12,253 nucleotides of DNA from NCBI GenBank assembly GCA_934500855.1, contig CAKSUH010000021.1, positions 1-12,253 on the forward strand, written 5' to 3'. The DNA is from an uncultured Eubacteriales bacterium (GTDB lineage Bacteria; Bacillota; Clostridia; Oscillospirales; CAG-272). The position numbers were made by a program, and so were the translations under genes. This document shows, in pieces, positions 6,078-12,253 of this stretch (its first letter is position 1; the number at the start of each line of letters is the position of its first letter). Below the pieces are notes generated by a model. It saw only the letters and a list, made by a program, of their open reading frames with translations. It had not been told where the DNA came from and did not search any database.

Positions 6078-6932
6078 TCAGACATCCGAAGTCTCGTCGG
6101 GATCCGCCTGTGCGGCAGGTTTCCGCCTCAGCTTTCCGATTACGCGTCCGCGGCACTGCACTTCTGAGAAATCTTTGAGCAGAATCGGTCCGTATTCCGG
6201 ATTGAGCGAAAGAAGTCTGTCTCCTCCGAATACCTTGAAAAAACCGGAACCGTCGAGCAGGAAAATACCCAATTCTCCGATCTCCACGCCGTCGGCATTC
6301 TGTACCAGCAGGATGTCGCCGTCATGATATTTCGGCTCCATACTGTTCCCGCTGATTCGAAGCGCGTAATCCGCATCCGCAGTCTTTTCGTTTCCGGGGA
6401 TGCTGATCTTCTCGCTTCTCGCGTCATCCAGATAAACACCGATTCCGGCGGAAACGGGCAATTCATACAGCCTGATGGAACGCTTGCCTCTGACCAACCG
6501 CTCGCCCGCAAACCGTCCCGCAGACCGTTGCGGAATCTGCGCAGCCTGCGATCGCAGAATCGCGGCGGGCGCAGGCACGGAGACGGTCGGCGCTTCCGTT
6601 CCGAGGACGCGTTCCCGTTCCTTGGCGATAACCACTCCCGCAACTGATTTTCCCCAACTGTCCAGCTGTCGATACATTTCCACCAGAGAAATCTCCTCCG
6701 GATCCAATGTGTAATTATTGGTATTGTCGGGCGCGCCCGTTACGATGTATTCCACCGAGCAGTCCAGCGCCGAGCAGATCGCGATAATATTGGATAGCTT
6801 CGGAGATTCGTTCATCCCCGCCAACAGCTTACTGAGTGTGCCGAGCGGAACGCCGGACAACTCGGACAGGCGTTCGTTGGTCAGCTTTTTCCGACTCTTC
6901 ATCAGCTTGATCCGGTCGATATAAGTTTCCAT
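6078..6932 (-). CDS. XRE-family repressor with C-terminal S24 (LexA/CI-like) peptidase domain
   Basis: This encodes 284 residues. The ATG at 6932 follows GGAGGTGG (6943-6936); an earlier in-frame ATG at 6974 lies upstream of the promoter -10 and is excluded. Residues 6-62 form an XRE-type helix-turn-helix (LTNERLSELSGVPLGTLSKL, then NESPKLSNIIAICSALDCSV). Residues 63-150 form a linker rich in Ala, Pro and charged residues. Residues about 155-270 form an S24 domain: a probable self-cleavage site Ala162-Gly163 in LPVSAGIGVY, the catalytic serine Ser197 in ISGNSMEPKYHDGDILLV, and the catalytic lysine Lys233 in SGFFKVF. Such proteins bind operators as dimers and inactivate themselves, usually when RecA is activated by DNA damage. 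The gene is divergent from the 2-TM protein gene at 7104, its likely target, and probably controls itself. The HTH is phage-CI-like rather than the winged helix of true LexA, so I do not call it lexA. A prophage origin is possible but no other phage gene is seen. Confidence 0.9.
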   Translation of the reverse strand: METYIDRIKLMKSRKKLTNERLSELSGVPLGTLSKLLAGMNESPKLSNIIAICSALDCSVEYIVTGAPDNTNNYTLDPEEISLVEMYRQLDSWGKSVAGVVIAKERERVLGTEAPTVSVPAPAAILRSQAAQIPQRSAGRFAGERLVRGKRSIRLYELPVSAGIGVYLDDARSEKISIPGNEKTADADYALRISGNSMEPKYHDGDILLVQNADGVEIGELGIFLLDGSGFFKVFGGDRLLSLNPEYGPILLKDFSEVQCRGRVIGKLRRKPAAQADPDETSDV

Positions 6933-6962
6933 TATCCACCTCCGTATTCCGTTTTCGATATC

Positions 6963-6991
6963 ATTATACCACATCGGATCCGGTTTGTAAA
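6963..6991 (-). promoter_or_regulatory. SigA-type promoter of the S24 regulator gene
   Basis: On the minus strand, TTTACA (6991-6986), 17 bases and TATAAT (6968-6963) with a preceding TG (extended -10). The start would be near 6956, giving a leader of about 24 bases. The spacer contains the palindrome CGGATCCG (6975-6982), where a bound repressor would block the polymerase, so autoregulation is plausible. Confidence 0.82.
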
Positions 6992-7013
6992 GGGGTTTTC
7001 GGAAAATATTTTC
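6975..7013. promoter_or_regulatory. Candidate operator palindromes in the divergent intergenic region
   Basis: Two perfect palindromes lie here: CGGATCCG (6975-6982), between the -35 and -10 of the regulator promoter, and GAAAATATTTTC (7002-7013), between the two back-to-back -35 elements. Their places fit binding sites for the adjacent repressor. They do not resemble each other, so at most one need be its operator. The A+T-rich one could instead be an UP element for the rightward promoter, and CGGATCCG also occurs by chance inside the coding region at 11907-11914. Confidence 0.35.
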
Positions 7014-7032
7014 TTTTTTTGGAAAAAACCTC

Positions 7033-7061
7033 TTGACAACCGCAGATCAATGTGTTATAAT
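7033..7061 (+). promoter_or_regulatory. Perfect-consensus SigA promoter of the 2-TM protein gene
   Basis: TTGACA (7033-7038), exactly 17 bases, TATAAT (7056-7061), with TG at 7053-7054 giving an extended -10 as well. An A+T tract precedes the -35 in UP-element position. The start would be near 7068, with a leader of about 36 bases holding a small hairpin-like sequence TCCATAAATGGA (7075-7086). A promoter this strong before a small membrane protein suggests that it is normally repressed. Confidence 0.88.
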
Positions 7062-7103
7062 AGCATCACAGAATTCCATAAATGGATTCAGGAGGACCGA
7101 TTC

Positions 7104-7547
7104 ATGAACAGAGATTGTGCCGATTTCACCGAATTCTATTCCAATAACGGAATATATGAAGCGTTTTACACAGAACTCAAAAAGCCGCGCAAAAGTCGCC
7201 TTTCGGGACTTCGTGCGCGGTTGGTCGAACTGTTTCGTGCGGTGGTTGCCTTCCTCTGTACCGTGCGTGTTCGCCGCATTGCGCGGGTCGGTTGCACAAC
7301 GGTTGCCTTGATCGGAACGATCGGGACCGCAGGTGCGTTGGAAACAGGGAAACTATCCCCCATCGCCTGTTTGCTTCTTGCCGCAGGCTTTCTGTCGGTT
7401 GCATATTTCACGCTGAAACCCTCAAGCCGAACCCTGCGCGCGTCGAAAGAAAAAGAATCGAAGGATACGGAATCAATCCTCGGCGCGACCTCCGATGAGT
7501 TCCGCAAGCGCTTTGCCGACTCTTCCTGCCGCCTCGATCGCCTCTGA
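7104..7547 (+). CDS. Unrecognised 147-residue protein with two predicted membrane helices
   Basis: I do not recognise the family. The ATG at 7104 follows AGGAGG (7090-7095) by eight bases; an in-frame ATG at 7050 overlaps the promoter -10 and is excluded. The protein has an aromatic, acidic N terminus (DFTEFYSNNGIYEAFYTEL, 7-25), a strongly basic amphipathic segment (residues 26-62, with KKPRKSR and VRVRRIAR), a hydrophobic hairpin of two helices (about 61-79 and 84-103, around the short turn LETGKLSP), and a charged C-terminal tail. The two-helix hairpin suggests a membrane protein with both tails in the cytoplasm by the positive-inside rule. Its divergence from an S24 repressor hints at damage- or stress-induced expression, as for SOS-induced cell-division inhibitors, but there is no sequence similarity I can point to. 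The last 24 codons overlap the 3' end of spoIIP on the other strand by 75 bases, and no terminator is seen. Confidence 0.68.
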   Translation: MNRDCADFTEFYSNNGIYEAFYTELKKPRKSRLSGLRARLVELFRAVVAFLCTVRVRRIARVGCTTVALIGTIGTAGALETGKLSPIACLLLAAGFLSVAYFTLKPSSRTLRASKEKESKDTESILGATSDEFRKRFADSSCRLDRL

Positions 7548-8513
7548 AACGGTATTTCCGGACGATCCGATTTCAAGCAGCAACGAATGTCGGGCAAACT
7601 CCTGATTATAGGAGGCATTGCGCAGTGACACGGCACGGCAACTTCCGGGAACTTCCCCGTTCAGACGGTCGGAAAGCAGCAGAGCCAGCCCGAGATTGGC
7701 TTGCCACGCAGGGCAGTCGGTTCCGTTCCCGTCGGTCCCGACCACAGCCATAATCTGTGCGCGTCCATCCGGCGTTGCGGTCCGCAGGCAGGCACCGTCG
7801 GCATCCGAAATGCCGTCCCGATGCAGATCGATTACATATTCAATGGAAGGATACCGTTCAAGATAGGCACGGATGCACTCCGAAGCCGAACGGTATGCGC
7901 CGCGTAAAGATCCTCCTTCGCCGTGGAGCGCCGTACAGTGAACCGTCGGGATTCCGTTTCGGTTCAGTTCTCTGCTGAGCGCAGCCCCGGCGGCAACCAC
8001 ATTTTTTGAGGGGTCCTCGGAGTACACTGCGTCCCCGACCGTTCCCTCAAAATAAGGCGGCGCGTCATCGGCGCGATAACTTTCCTGTGCGTGTGTATGC
8101 AGGATAAGGACCACGGGAAGGTCGGCACGGAATTCGCGTGTTTTAATCGCCCCGGACAATGGCAAAGACGAGAGGTTTATCGAATAAGGCGTTTCGTTTC
8201 GTATTTTACCGCCCGACAGATCCGCCGTGCGGATGACGGTTGCCCCTTCGGGAAGTGATTCCGCTTCGGGCGCAGTGTCCGCCGAAACGGGCGCGCCGCT
8301 CTCCGAAGCCTTCCCTTCGTCCGTTGTTCCAGACGGAGGAATCTCCTTGGCGTTGCGGCGGGGAAACGGAATCCGACTGACGGCAAACCCCGCGATTAAA
8401 ACCGCGCTGCATACCAAAAAAATCAGAAACGCACGCGTTCCTCTCCCGATCGGCGGCTCCAGTCTGACTTCGTTCTGCGGCGGAGCGGATATTCGGGCAT
8501 ATTTTTCTTTCAT
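7473..8513 (-). CDS. spoIIP: Stage II sporulation protein P (peptidoglycan hydrolase of engulfment)
   Basis: This encodes 346 residues from the ATG at 8513, preceded by GAAGGGGG (8530-8523). A GTG at 8543 would add ten residues but lacks a ribosome binding site. The cytoplasmic N terminus is followed by one membrane helix (about 28-46, AFLIFLVCSAVLIAGFAV), a low-complexity linker, and the catalytic domain from about 130. The family motifs are present: LILHTHAQESY (136-146, His139 and Glu144 being likely zinc and catalytic residues), IDLHRDG (228-234, His231), AVVGTDGNG, YNQEFARHSLLLEIG (302-316, with Glu314) and NT at 320-321. SpoIIP is the amidase/endopeptidase that works with SpoIID and SpoIIM to degrade septal peptidoglycan and drive engulfment. 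It follows gpr by 65 bases, the same order as in Bacillus. Its 3' end is overlapped by the convergent gene at 7104-7547. Confidence 0.94.
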   Translation of the reverse strand: MKEKYARISAPPQNEVRLEPPIGRGTRAFLIFLVCSAVLIAGFAVSRIPFPRRNAKEIPPSGTTDEGKASESGAPVSADTAPEAESLPEGATVIRTADLSGGKIRNETPYSINLSSLPLSGAIKTREFRADLPVVLILHTHAQESYRADDAPPYFEGTVGDAVYSEDPSKNVVAAGAALSRELNRNGIPTVHCTALHGEGGSLRGAYRSASECIRAYLERYPSIEYVIDLHRDGISDADGACLRTATPDGRAQIMAVVGTDGNGTDCPAWQANLGLALLLSDRLNGEVPGSCRAVSLRNASYNQEFARHSLLLEIGSSGNTVSEAIEAAGRVGKALAELIGGRAED

Positions 8514-8578
8514 TTTTTCTGTTCCCCCTTCCGAGCTTTTCACAACAGCCTATGCGAAAGCATTGGAAAACAGAACCG

Positions 8579-9478
8579 TCAGAACGGCATTTCGCCGATA
8601 AAAGCCTCCGAGATTGCGTCGGCAAGAAGCCGTGCGACCGCGTCGGAAATCAGATCGCTCTCCTTCGGAGAGACAAAAAACGACTTCCCGTTTTCCAAAA
8701 CCGCCCGCAGTTCGTCGCTGACCTCCCCGATGTGCGCCTCCTTCAGTACATCCCAGACAAGCGTTGCAGAATTCACAACAGTCGGTACGCCAAGCGCGAT
8801 AACCGGAACGCCGAGCGTTTCCGATGTGATGGCGGTTCGATGGTTACCGACCCCCGAGCCGGGAACGATTCCGCTGTCGGAGATCTGTACCGTGGAGGCA
8901 AGCCTTGAACAGCTTCTCGCCGCAAGCGCGTCCACCACAACCGCAAGATTCGGGCGGACCGAGCCGACTGCGCCGCGAAGCAGTTCCAGCGTTTCGATCC
9001 CCGTCTGCCCGAGAACACCGGGAGAAAAAGCGGACAGTTCCGAACAACCGAGCGCGCTGAACAGCTCCGATTCGTGTTCCTTCAGATGCCGCGTTGCCGT
9101 CAGCCGATCAACAGTCCCCGGTCCAACCGAATCGGCGGTCAGCCCGGCGTTTCCCAATCCCGCGACAAACACGCTCAGCCCGGTGCCGGGCAACCGTCCA
9201 GTCAGCAGTCCCGTCATGCGCCGCAATTCTCCCGCAAGCACTCCGGATACTTCCCGCGACCGCTCGCGATCGAATCGGTGAATCTGACCGCAGTCCACCG
9301 TTACATAAGTCCCGATCGGTTTTCCGAGCACGACCGCCGCTTCCGAAGATATGACCCGCACGCGTTGTATGGTACATCCGGCACAGCGCCGCGTTGCCTG
9401 CTCCACGCCACGCAGACCCTCTCCCGCCGCCGAGCAGCTTTCCGTTGCGAGATCCGTTCTGGCATATGCTTCCGTCAT
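8579..9478 (-). CDS. gpr: Germination protease (GPR), SASP-degrading endopeptidase
   Basis: This encodes 299 residues; the Bacillus enzyme has about 370. The ATG at 9478 follows GGGAGG (9492-9487) by eight bases. GPR is made in the forespore as an inactive zymogen, cleaves itself late in sporulation, and degrades small acid-soluble proteins on germination, freeing the DNA and supplying amino acids. The conserved RTDLA.E motif at the mature N terminus is at residues 7-13, so the propeptide is only about six residues against about 15 in Bacillus; short ones may be common in Clostridia. The probable catalytic aspartates are Asp116 (LTADSVGPGTVDRL) and Asp183 (VVVDALAARS). FSPGVLGQTGIET (151-163) and SGIVPGSGVGNHR (202-214) are further family blocks. 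It heads the gpr-spoIIP unit and is divergent from the SBP gene at 9674. Confidence 0.96.
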   Translation of the reverse strand: MTEAYARTDLATESCSAAGEGLRGVEQATRRCAGCTIQRVRVISSEAAVVLGKPIGTYVTVDCGQIHRFDRERSREVSGVLAGELRRMTGLLTGRLPGTGLSVFVAGLGNAGLTADSVGPGTVDRLTATRHLKEHESELFSALGCSELSAFSPGVLGQTGIETLELLRGAVGSVRPNLAVVVDALAARSCSRLASTVQISDSGIVPGSGVGNHRTAITSETLGVPVIALGVPTVVNSATLVWDVLKEAHIGEVSDELRAVLENGKSFFVSPKESDLISDAVARLLADAISEAFIGEMPF

Positions 9479-9523
9479 TCCGCAATCCTCCCTTTTGACA
9501 CTCTGTTTTGCTTCCCGCTTTTT

Positions 9524-9553
9524 TAATCTGCCAAGAGAATTAACAAAATATAC
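9524..9553 (-). promoter_or_regulatory. SigG-like promoter candidate upstream of gpr
   Basis: On the minus strand, GTATA (9553-9549), 18 bases and CAGATTA (9530-9524) match the forespore SigG pattern (GNATR, 17-18 bases, CATNNTA) with one mismatch in the -10. gpr is known to be transcribed by SigF and SigG in Bacillus. The start would fall near 9517, about 40 bases before the ATG. No SigA-type promoter is apparent for gpr. Confidence 0.5.
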
Positions 9554-9574
9554 ATTAAAAAATTCGCGAACCTA

Positions 9575-9603
9575 TTGAAAATTGGTAGAAAATGCGGTAT
9601 AAT
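9575..9603 (+). promoter_or_regulatory. SigA-type promoter of the SBP gene
   Basis: TTGAAA (9575-9580), 17 bases and TATAAT (9598-9603). Transcription should begin near 9610, giving a leader of about 64 bases. The leader contains a 6-bp stem, CGACGC (9617-9622) with GCGTCG (9629-9634), and GAGGAGG (9654-9660) as a ribosome binding site, 13 bases before the ATG, which is a long spacing. No known riboswitch is recognised. Confidence 0.78.
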
Positions 9604-9673
9604 AATAGAAGCATTCCGACGCCCCGTTGCGTCGCGGAGGATTTTCTTTATTTGAGGAGGTTTTTTCCACACT

Positions 9674-12241
9674 ATGGCAAAACGGATTTTATCTATCGTG
9701 CTTTGCGTCGTTCTGCTTGCCGGATCCCTTGCGGGTTGTAAGAGCAAAACGGTTGCAAAGGATACAGGCGGCTACATCACAATGTACCTGACCGACGAAA
9801 TCTATGATTTTGACCCCGCAAACGCATACTACAACAGCAATCTTTCCGATGTGCTGAGCCTGATGTATGCCACGCTCTTCCGTCTGACCGATTCGGGCAA
9901 GGTGGAGAACTACCTTGTGCAAAGCTATAAAATTTTCGAAAACGCGGAAGCCGACGAATATTACATGGAGCTGAAGCTTCGCGAAACCTACTGGAGCGTT
10001 CAGGATGCGCTGACCGCAGAGGATGTTGTTTTCGCATGGAAGCGTCTGGTCAACTCCAAGAACAATTACGAGGCGGCAACGCTTCTTTACGACATCAAAA
10101 ATGCCCGCGCCGTTAAGGAAGGTGACGCTTCCATCGACAACCTCGGTGTCGAAGCCGTTGAGCAGTCGGTCGTTCGGGTCACATTTGAGGGTCCGACCGA
10201 TTATAATCGTTTCATTCGGAATCTGACCAGCGTTGCAACCGCACCGTTGCTGAACCGCTATGTTTCCGCAAACCCCTATGACTGGGCGAAAAAGCCTTCT
10301 TCTATCGCGACCAGCGGACCGTTCAAACTCTCCAAAATCAATTATCAGAGTGTAACCGATGAAAAAGGCAACGAGATCAAGGTTACCGATGACTATGCGC
10401 TGAACAAGGACGGTACCGTTTCGGAAACCAACAGCAATAAGAAATGGGCAACCAAAAAGCTCCAGTATTTTGTATTGGAAAGAAACAGCTATTTTGATCG
10501 CGACCTCAAGAGAGATCAGGTTAATGCAACGGTAACCCCCTATCGCCTGCTTGTCGACTGCACCAAGACGGACGAGGAGCTGATGACCGAATACGAAAAC
10601 GGTCGCCTGTTCTATGTCGGCAATCTGCCCTTCTCGCTGAGCGAAAACCAAACCGTTCAGGATGACGCGGAAATCACGGATCAGCTTTCTACATTTGTGT
10701 GCTATCTGAACGAGAATGCGCTCATCGGCGGCGAATTTCTCTTTGCAAATTCGGCAGTTCGTCGGGCGCTCTCACTGGCGTTGGACCGTGAGGCAATTGC
10801 AAAAACGGTTGTGTACGCAAAAGCAGCAGACGGTCTGCTTCCCTACGGAATCTTCGAAAAGGGTAATTCCGGCGAGTTCCGTGAGAGCAAGGAAATCAAG
10901 GTCAAGCTGAACACAACGGCACAGCTCGATGAAGCAAAACAGCTTCTCTCCGAAGCGGGCATTACCCCCTCGGATTACAGCTTCTCGATCAAAGTAGCGG
11001 CTTACAGCAAGGTTCACACCACCATGGTCGAAGCAATTGCCCAGGCGTGGAACGAACTGGGCTTCAAGGTTACGGTCGATAAAATTCAGCCCATTCAGAA
11101 CAACGACCTTCTCAAGGAGGACGAGCAGAATCCGACTTCGGATATCTGTGATGACATCTGGGTGGAAGCCATCCGGAGAGGCAACTATGAAGTAATTGCG
11201 CTGGATGCCTGTGCCATGACCGCCGACGCTTACTCCATGCTCTCTACCTACGCTTACGCATTTTCCGGCGCCATTTATGCCGACAACGCGAACAATGTGT
11301 ACGAATACGAAGCTCATGTTACGGGTTATAACAGCGTTGCGTATAATATTTTAATGGAAGCCATTTACTATCTCCCCTACTTTGCAAAGATCGACAGCCG
11401 TGAGAAAGATTCCTATCTGGTCACCCATCTGCAGACACAGCCCTATGTTGCGATGGCAAGCACCGCCGAGCACAGACTGAACGCGGCGGCTGCATCGGCA
11501 GAGAAAGCAATCAGTGACAACCTGAAAAAGCTGGAGACCCTGAGTCCGGATGAAACCAAGGATATTCAGGCAATGATTGATACCTATACCGCAATCATTT
11601 CGGCAATCGACAGTCAGCTGAACGGCGCATCCGCCGAGTTGCTCCCGCTCTCCATGAATCTGACCGCGGCAAACGGATCGGACGAAGCGGAAACTGCGGC
11701 AAAAGCCGCTTTGCAGAAAGCGATGAAAGATGTTTCCGCAGCAGCAAAGCTGGCAACCGCCGCGAGCGACACAAAGGTTGACAAGGAAAACGCAACAAGC
11801 AGAACACAGTTCTATCAGGCTTGCGCCGATGCAATTTCGGCTTACAAAACCGCAATCGCAAGTGAAAAAGCCGCCGCAGAAGCCGCAAAGGCAGTGGCGG
11901 AGAGCGCGGATCCGATTACGCTGAAGGATGCGATTTCCAAGGTTTATACCGAGAATGAAATCGACTTCACCGTGAAAATCTCCAAGCAGGAAAAGTTGCG
12001 CGCCAAGCTGCTTCACAGAGCAGAGGAAATGCTTCTGAACGATATGCCCGTCATCCCGATTGCTTTCAACCAAAAGGCAACCCTGACCGGCAAGATGCTT
12101 TCCAAGGTCCGCTCGACCTACTACTGCACGGCAGACTTCCAGAAAGCCAAGCTGAAGAATGCAAACGCTTATGTAGACGAAAAGGGCGAATCCATTTTCA
12201 AGGTTTTCCCCGAGATCTACTGGGATAAGATGGTCGGCTGA
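9674..12241 (+). CDS. ABC-type peptide-binding lipoprotein (SBP family 5) with large helical insertion
   Basis: This encodes 855 residues; typical family members have about 530-600. A lipoprotein signal peptide is clear: basic MAKR, a hydrophobic core and lipobox SLAGC with Cys22. The SBP_bac_5 fold follows: ITMYLTDEIYDFDPANAYYN (35-54), LSLMYATLFRLTDSGKVE (61-78), LTAEDVVFAWKRLVN (113-127), SGPFKLSKI (214-222), SAVRRALSLALDREAIAKTV (360-379), and near the end HRAEEMLLNDMPVIPIAFNQ (781-800). It would bind a peptide or similar solute at the outer membrane face and deliver it to a permease; none is in the window, but the permease genes may lie downstream. Residues about 565-770 form an added segment rich in Ala, Lys and Glu, predicted helical, interrupting the normal C-terminal lobe. 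The translation is intact with no frameshift. The ATG is supported by the lipobox spacing. Confidence 0.88.
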   Translation: MAKRILSIVLCVVLLAGSLAGCKSKTVAKDTGGYITMYLTDEIYDFDPANAYYNSNLSDVLSLMYATLFRLTDSGKVENYLVQSYKIFENAEADEYYMELKLRETYWSVQDALTAEDVVFAWKRLVNSKNNYEAATLLYDIKNARAVKEGDASIDNLGVEAVEQSVVRVTFEGPTDYNRFIRNLTSVATAPLLNRYVSANPYDWAKKPSSIATSGPFKLSKINYQSVTDEKGNEIKVTDDYALNKDGTVSETNSNKKWATKKLQYFVLERNSYFDRDLKRDQVNATVTPYRLLVDCTKTDEELMTEYENGRLFYVGNLPFSLSENQTVQDDAEITDQLSTFVCYLNENALIGGEFLFANSAVRRALSLALDREAIAKTVVYAKAADGLLPYGIFEKGNSGEFRESKEIKVKLNTTAQLDEAKQLLSEAGITPSDYSFSIKVAAYSKVHTTMVEAIAQAWNELGFKVTVDKIQPIQNNDLLKEDEQNPTSDICDDIWVEAIRRGNYEVIALDACAMTADAYSMLSTYAYAFSGAIYADNANNVYEYEAHVTGYNSVAYNILMEAIYYLPYFAKIDSREKDSYLVTHLQTQPYVAMASTAEHRLNAAAASAEKAISDNLKKLETLSPDETKDIQAMIDTYTAIISAIDSQLNGASAELLPLSMNLTAANGSDEAETAAKAALQKAMKDVSAAAKLATAASDTKVDKENATSRTQFYQACADAISAYKTAIASEKAAAEAAKAVAESADPITLKDAISKVYTENEIDFTVKISKQEKLRAKLLHRAEEMLLNDMPVIPIAFNQKATLTGKMLSKVRSTYYCTADFQKAKLKNANAYVDEKGESIFKVFPEIYWDKMVG

Positions 12242-12253
12242 TCCGATTACATC

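Noticed and set aside
7050..7103. Upstream in-frame ATG at 7050 for the 2-TM protein gene
   Set aside because: It overlaps the promoter spacer and -10 and would not be in the transcript; the ATG at 7104 has a proper ribosome binding site.
9689..10651. A 320-codon open frame on the minus strand opposite the SBP gene
   Set aside because: It lies wholly antisense to a clear lipoprotein gene, its translation shows no domain pattern, and no ribosome binding site or promoter supports it.
11351..12073. A 240-codon minus-strand frame rich in Cys and Gly
   Set aside because: It is the complement of the Ala/Lys-rich insertion of the SBP gene; the composition is a by-product of GCN and AAR codons read in reverse.

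Overview
The window comes from an endospore-forming Firmicute. A nearly complete spoIIIA operon, a gpr-spoIIP pair, GGAGG-type ribosome binding sites, TTG/ATG starts and near-consensus SigA promoters point to class Clostridia. The moderately high G+C of the core genes (about 60% in sampled lines) would suit an Oscillospirales-like lineage, but that placement is a guess. No rRNA, tRNA, CRISPR array or complete mobile element is seen.

Layout. (1) 1-4661, plus strand: spoIIIAA (5' end cut by the window edge) to spoIIIAH in canonical order, tightly packed or overlapping, ending in an intrinsic terminator at 4671-4707. These genes encode the channel between mother cell and forespore (the 'feeding tube'). 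(2) 4746-5825, minus strand: an EpsG/Wzy-like polytopic membrane protein with its own strong promoter and lower G+C than its neighbours. (3) 5977-6058: a perfect 22-bp inverted repeat, then a UUCG-capped terminator. (4) 6078-6932 (minus) and 7104-7547 (plus): a divergent pair made of a LexA/CI-like XRE-S24 repressor and an unrecognised 147-residue protein with two predicted membrane helices. They share a 171-bp intergenic region with two back-to-back consensus promoters and palindromes. (5) 7473-9478, minus strand: gpr (germination protease) then spoIIP (peptidoglycan hydrolase of engulfment), with a SigG-like promoter candidate before gpr. (6) 9674-12241, plus strand: a lipoprotein of the oligopeptide-binding SBP family carrying a large Ala-rich helical insertion.

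How they fit. The spoIIIA products, SpoIIP and GPR act in sporulation (engulfment and channel formation) and germination (SASP degradation), though the two clusters are separate units here. The material between them (EpsG-like protein, S24 repressor, 2-TM protein) looks accessory. The most interesting unexplained unit is the repressor/2-TM pair: a perfect consensus promoter in front of a small membrane protein, facing a repressor that appears able to cleave itself, is the arrangement expected of a damage- or stress-derepressed effector, although this function is inferred only. The second is the enlarged SBP.
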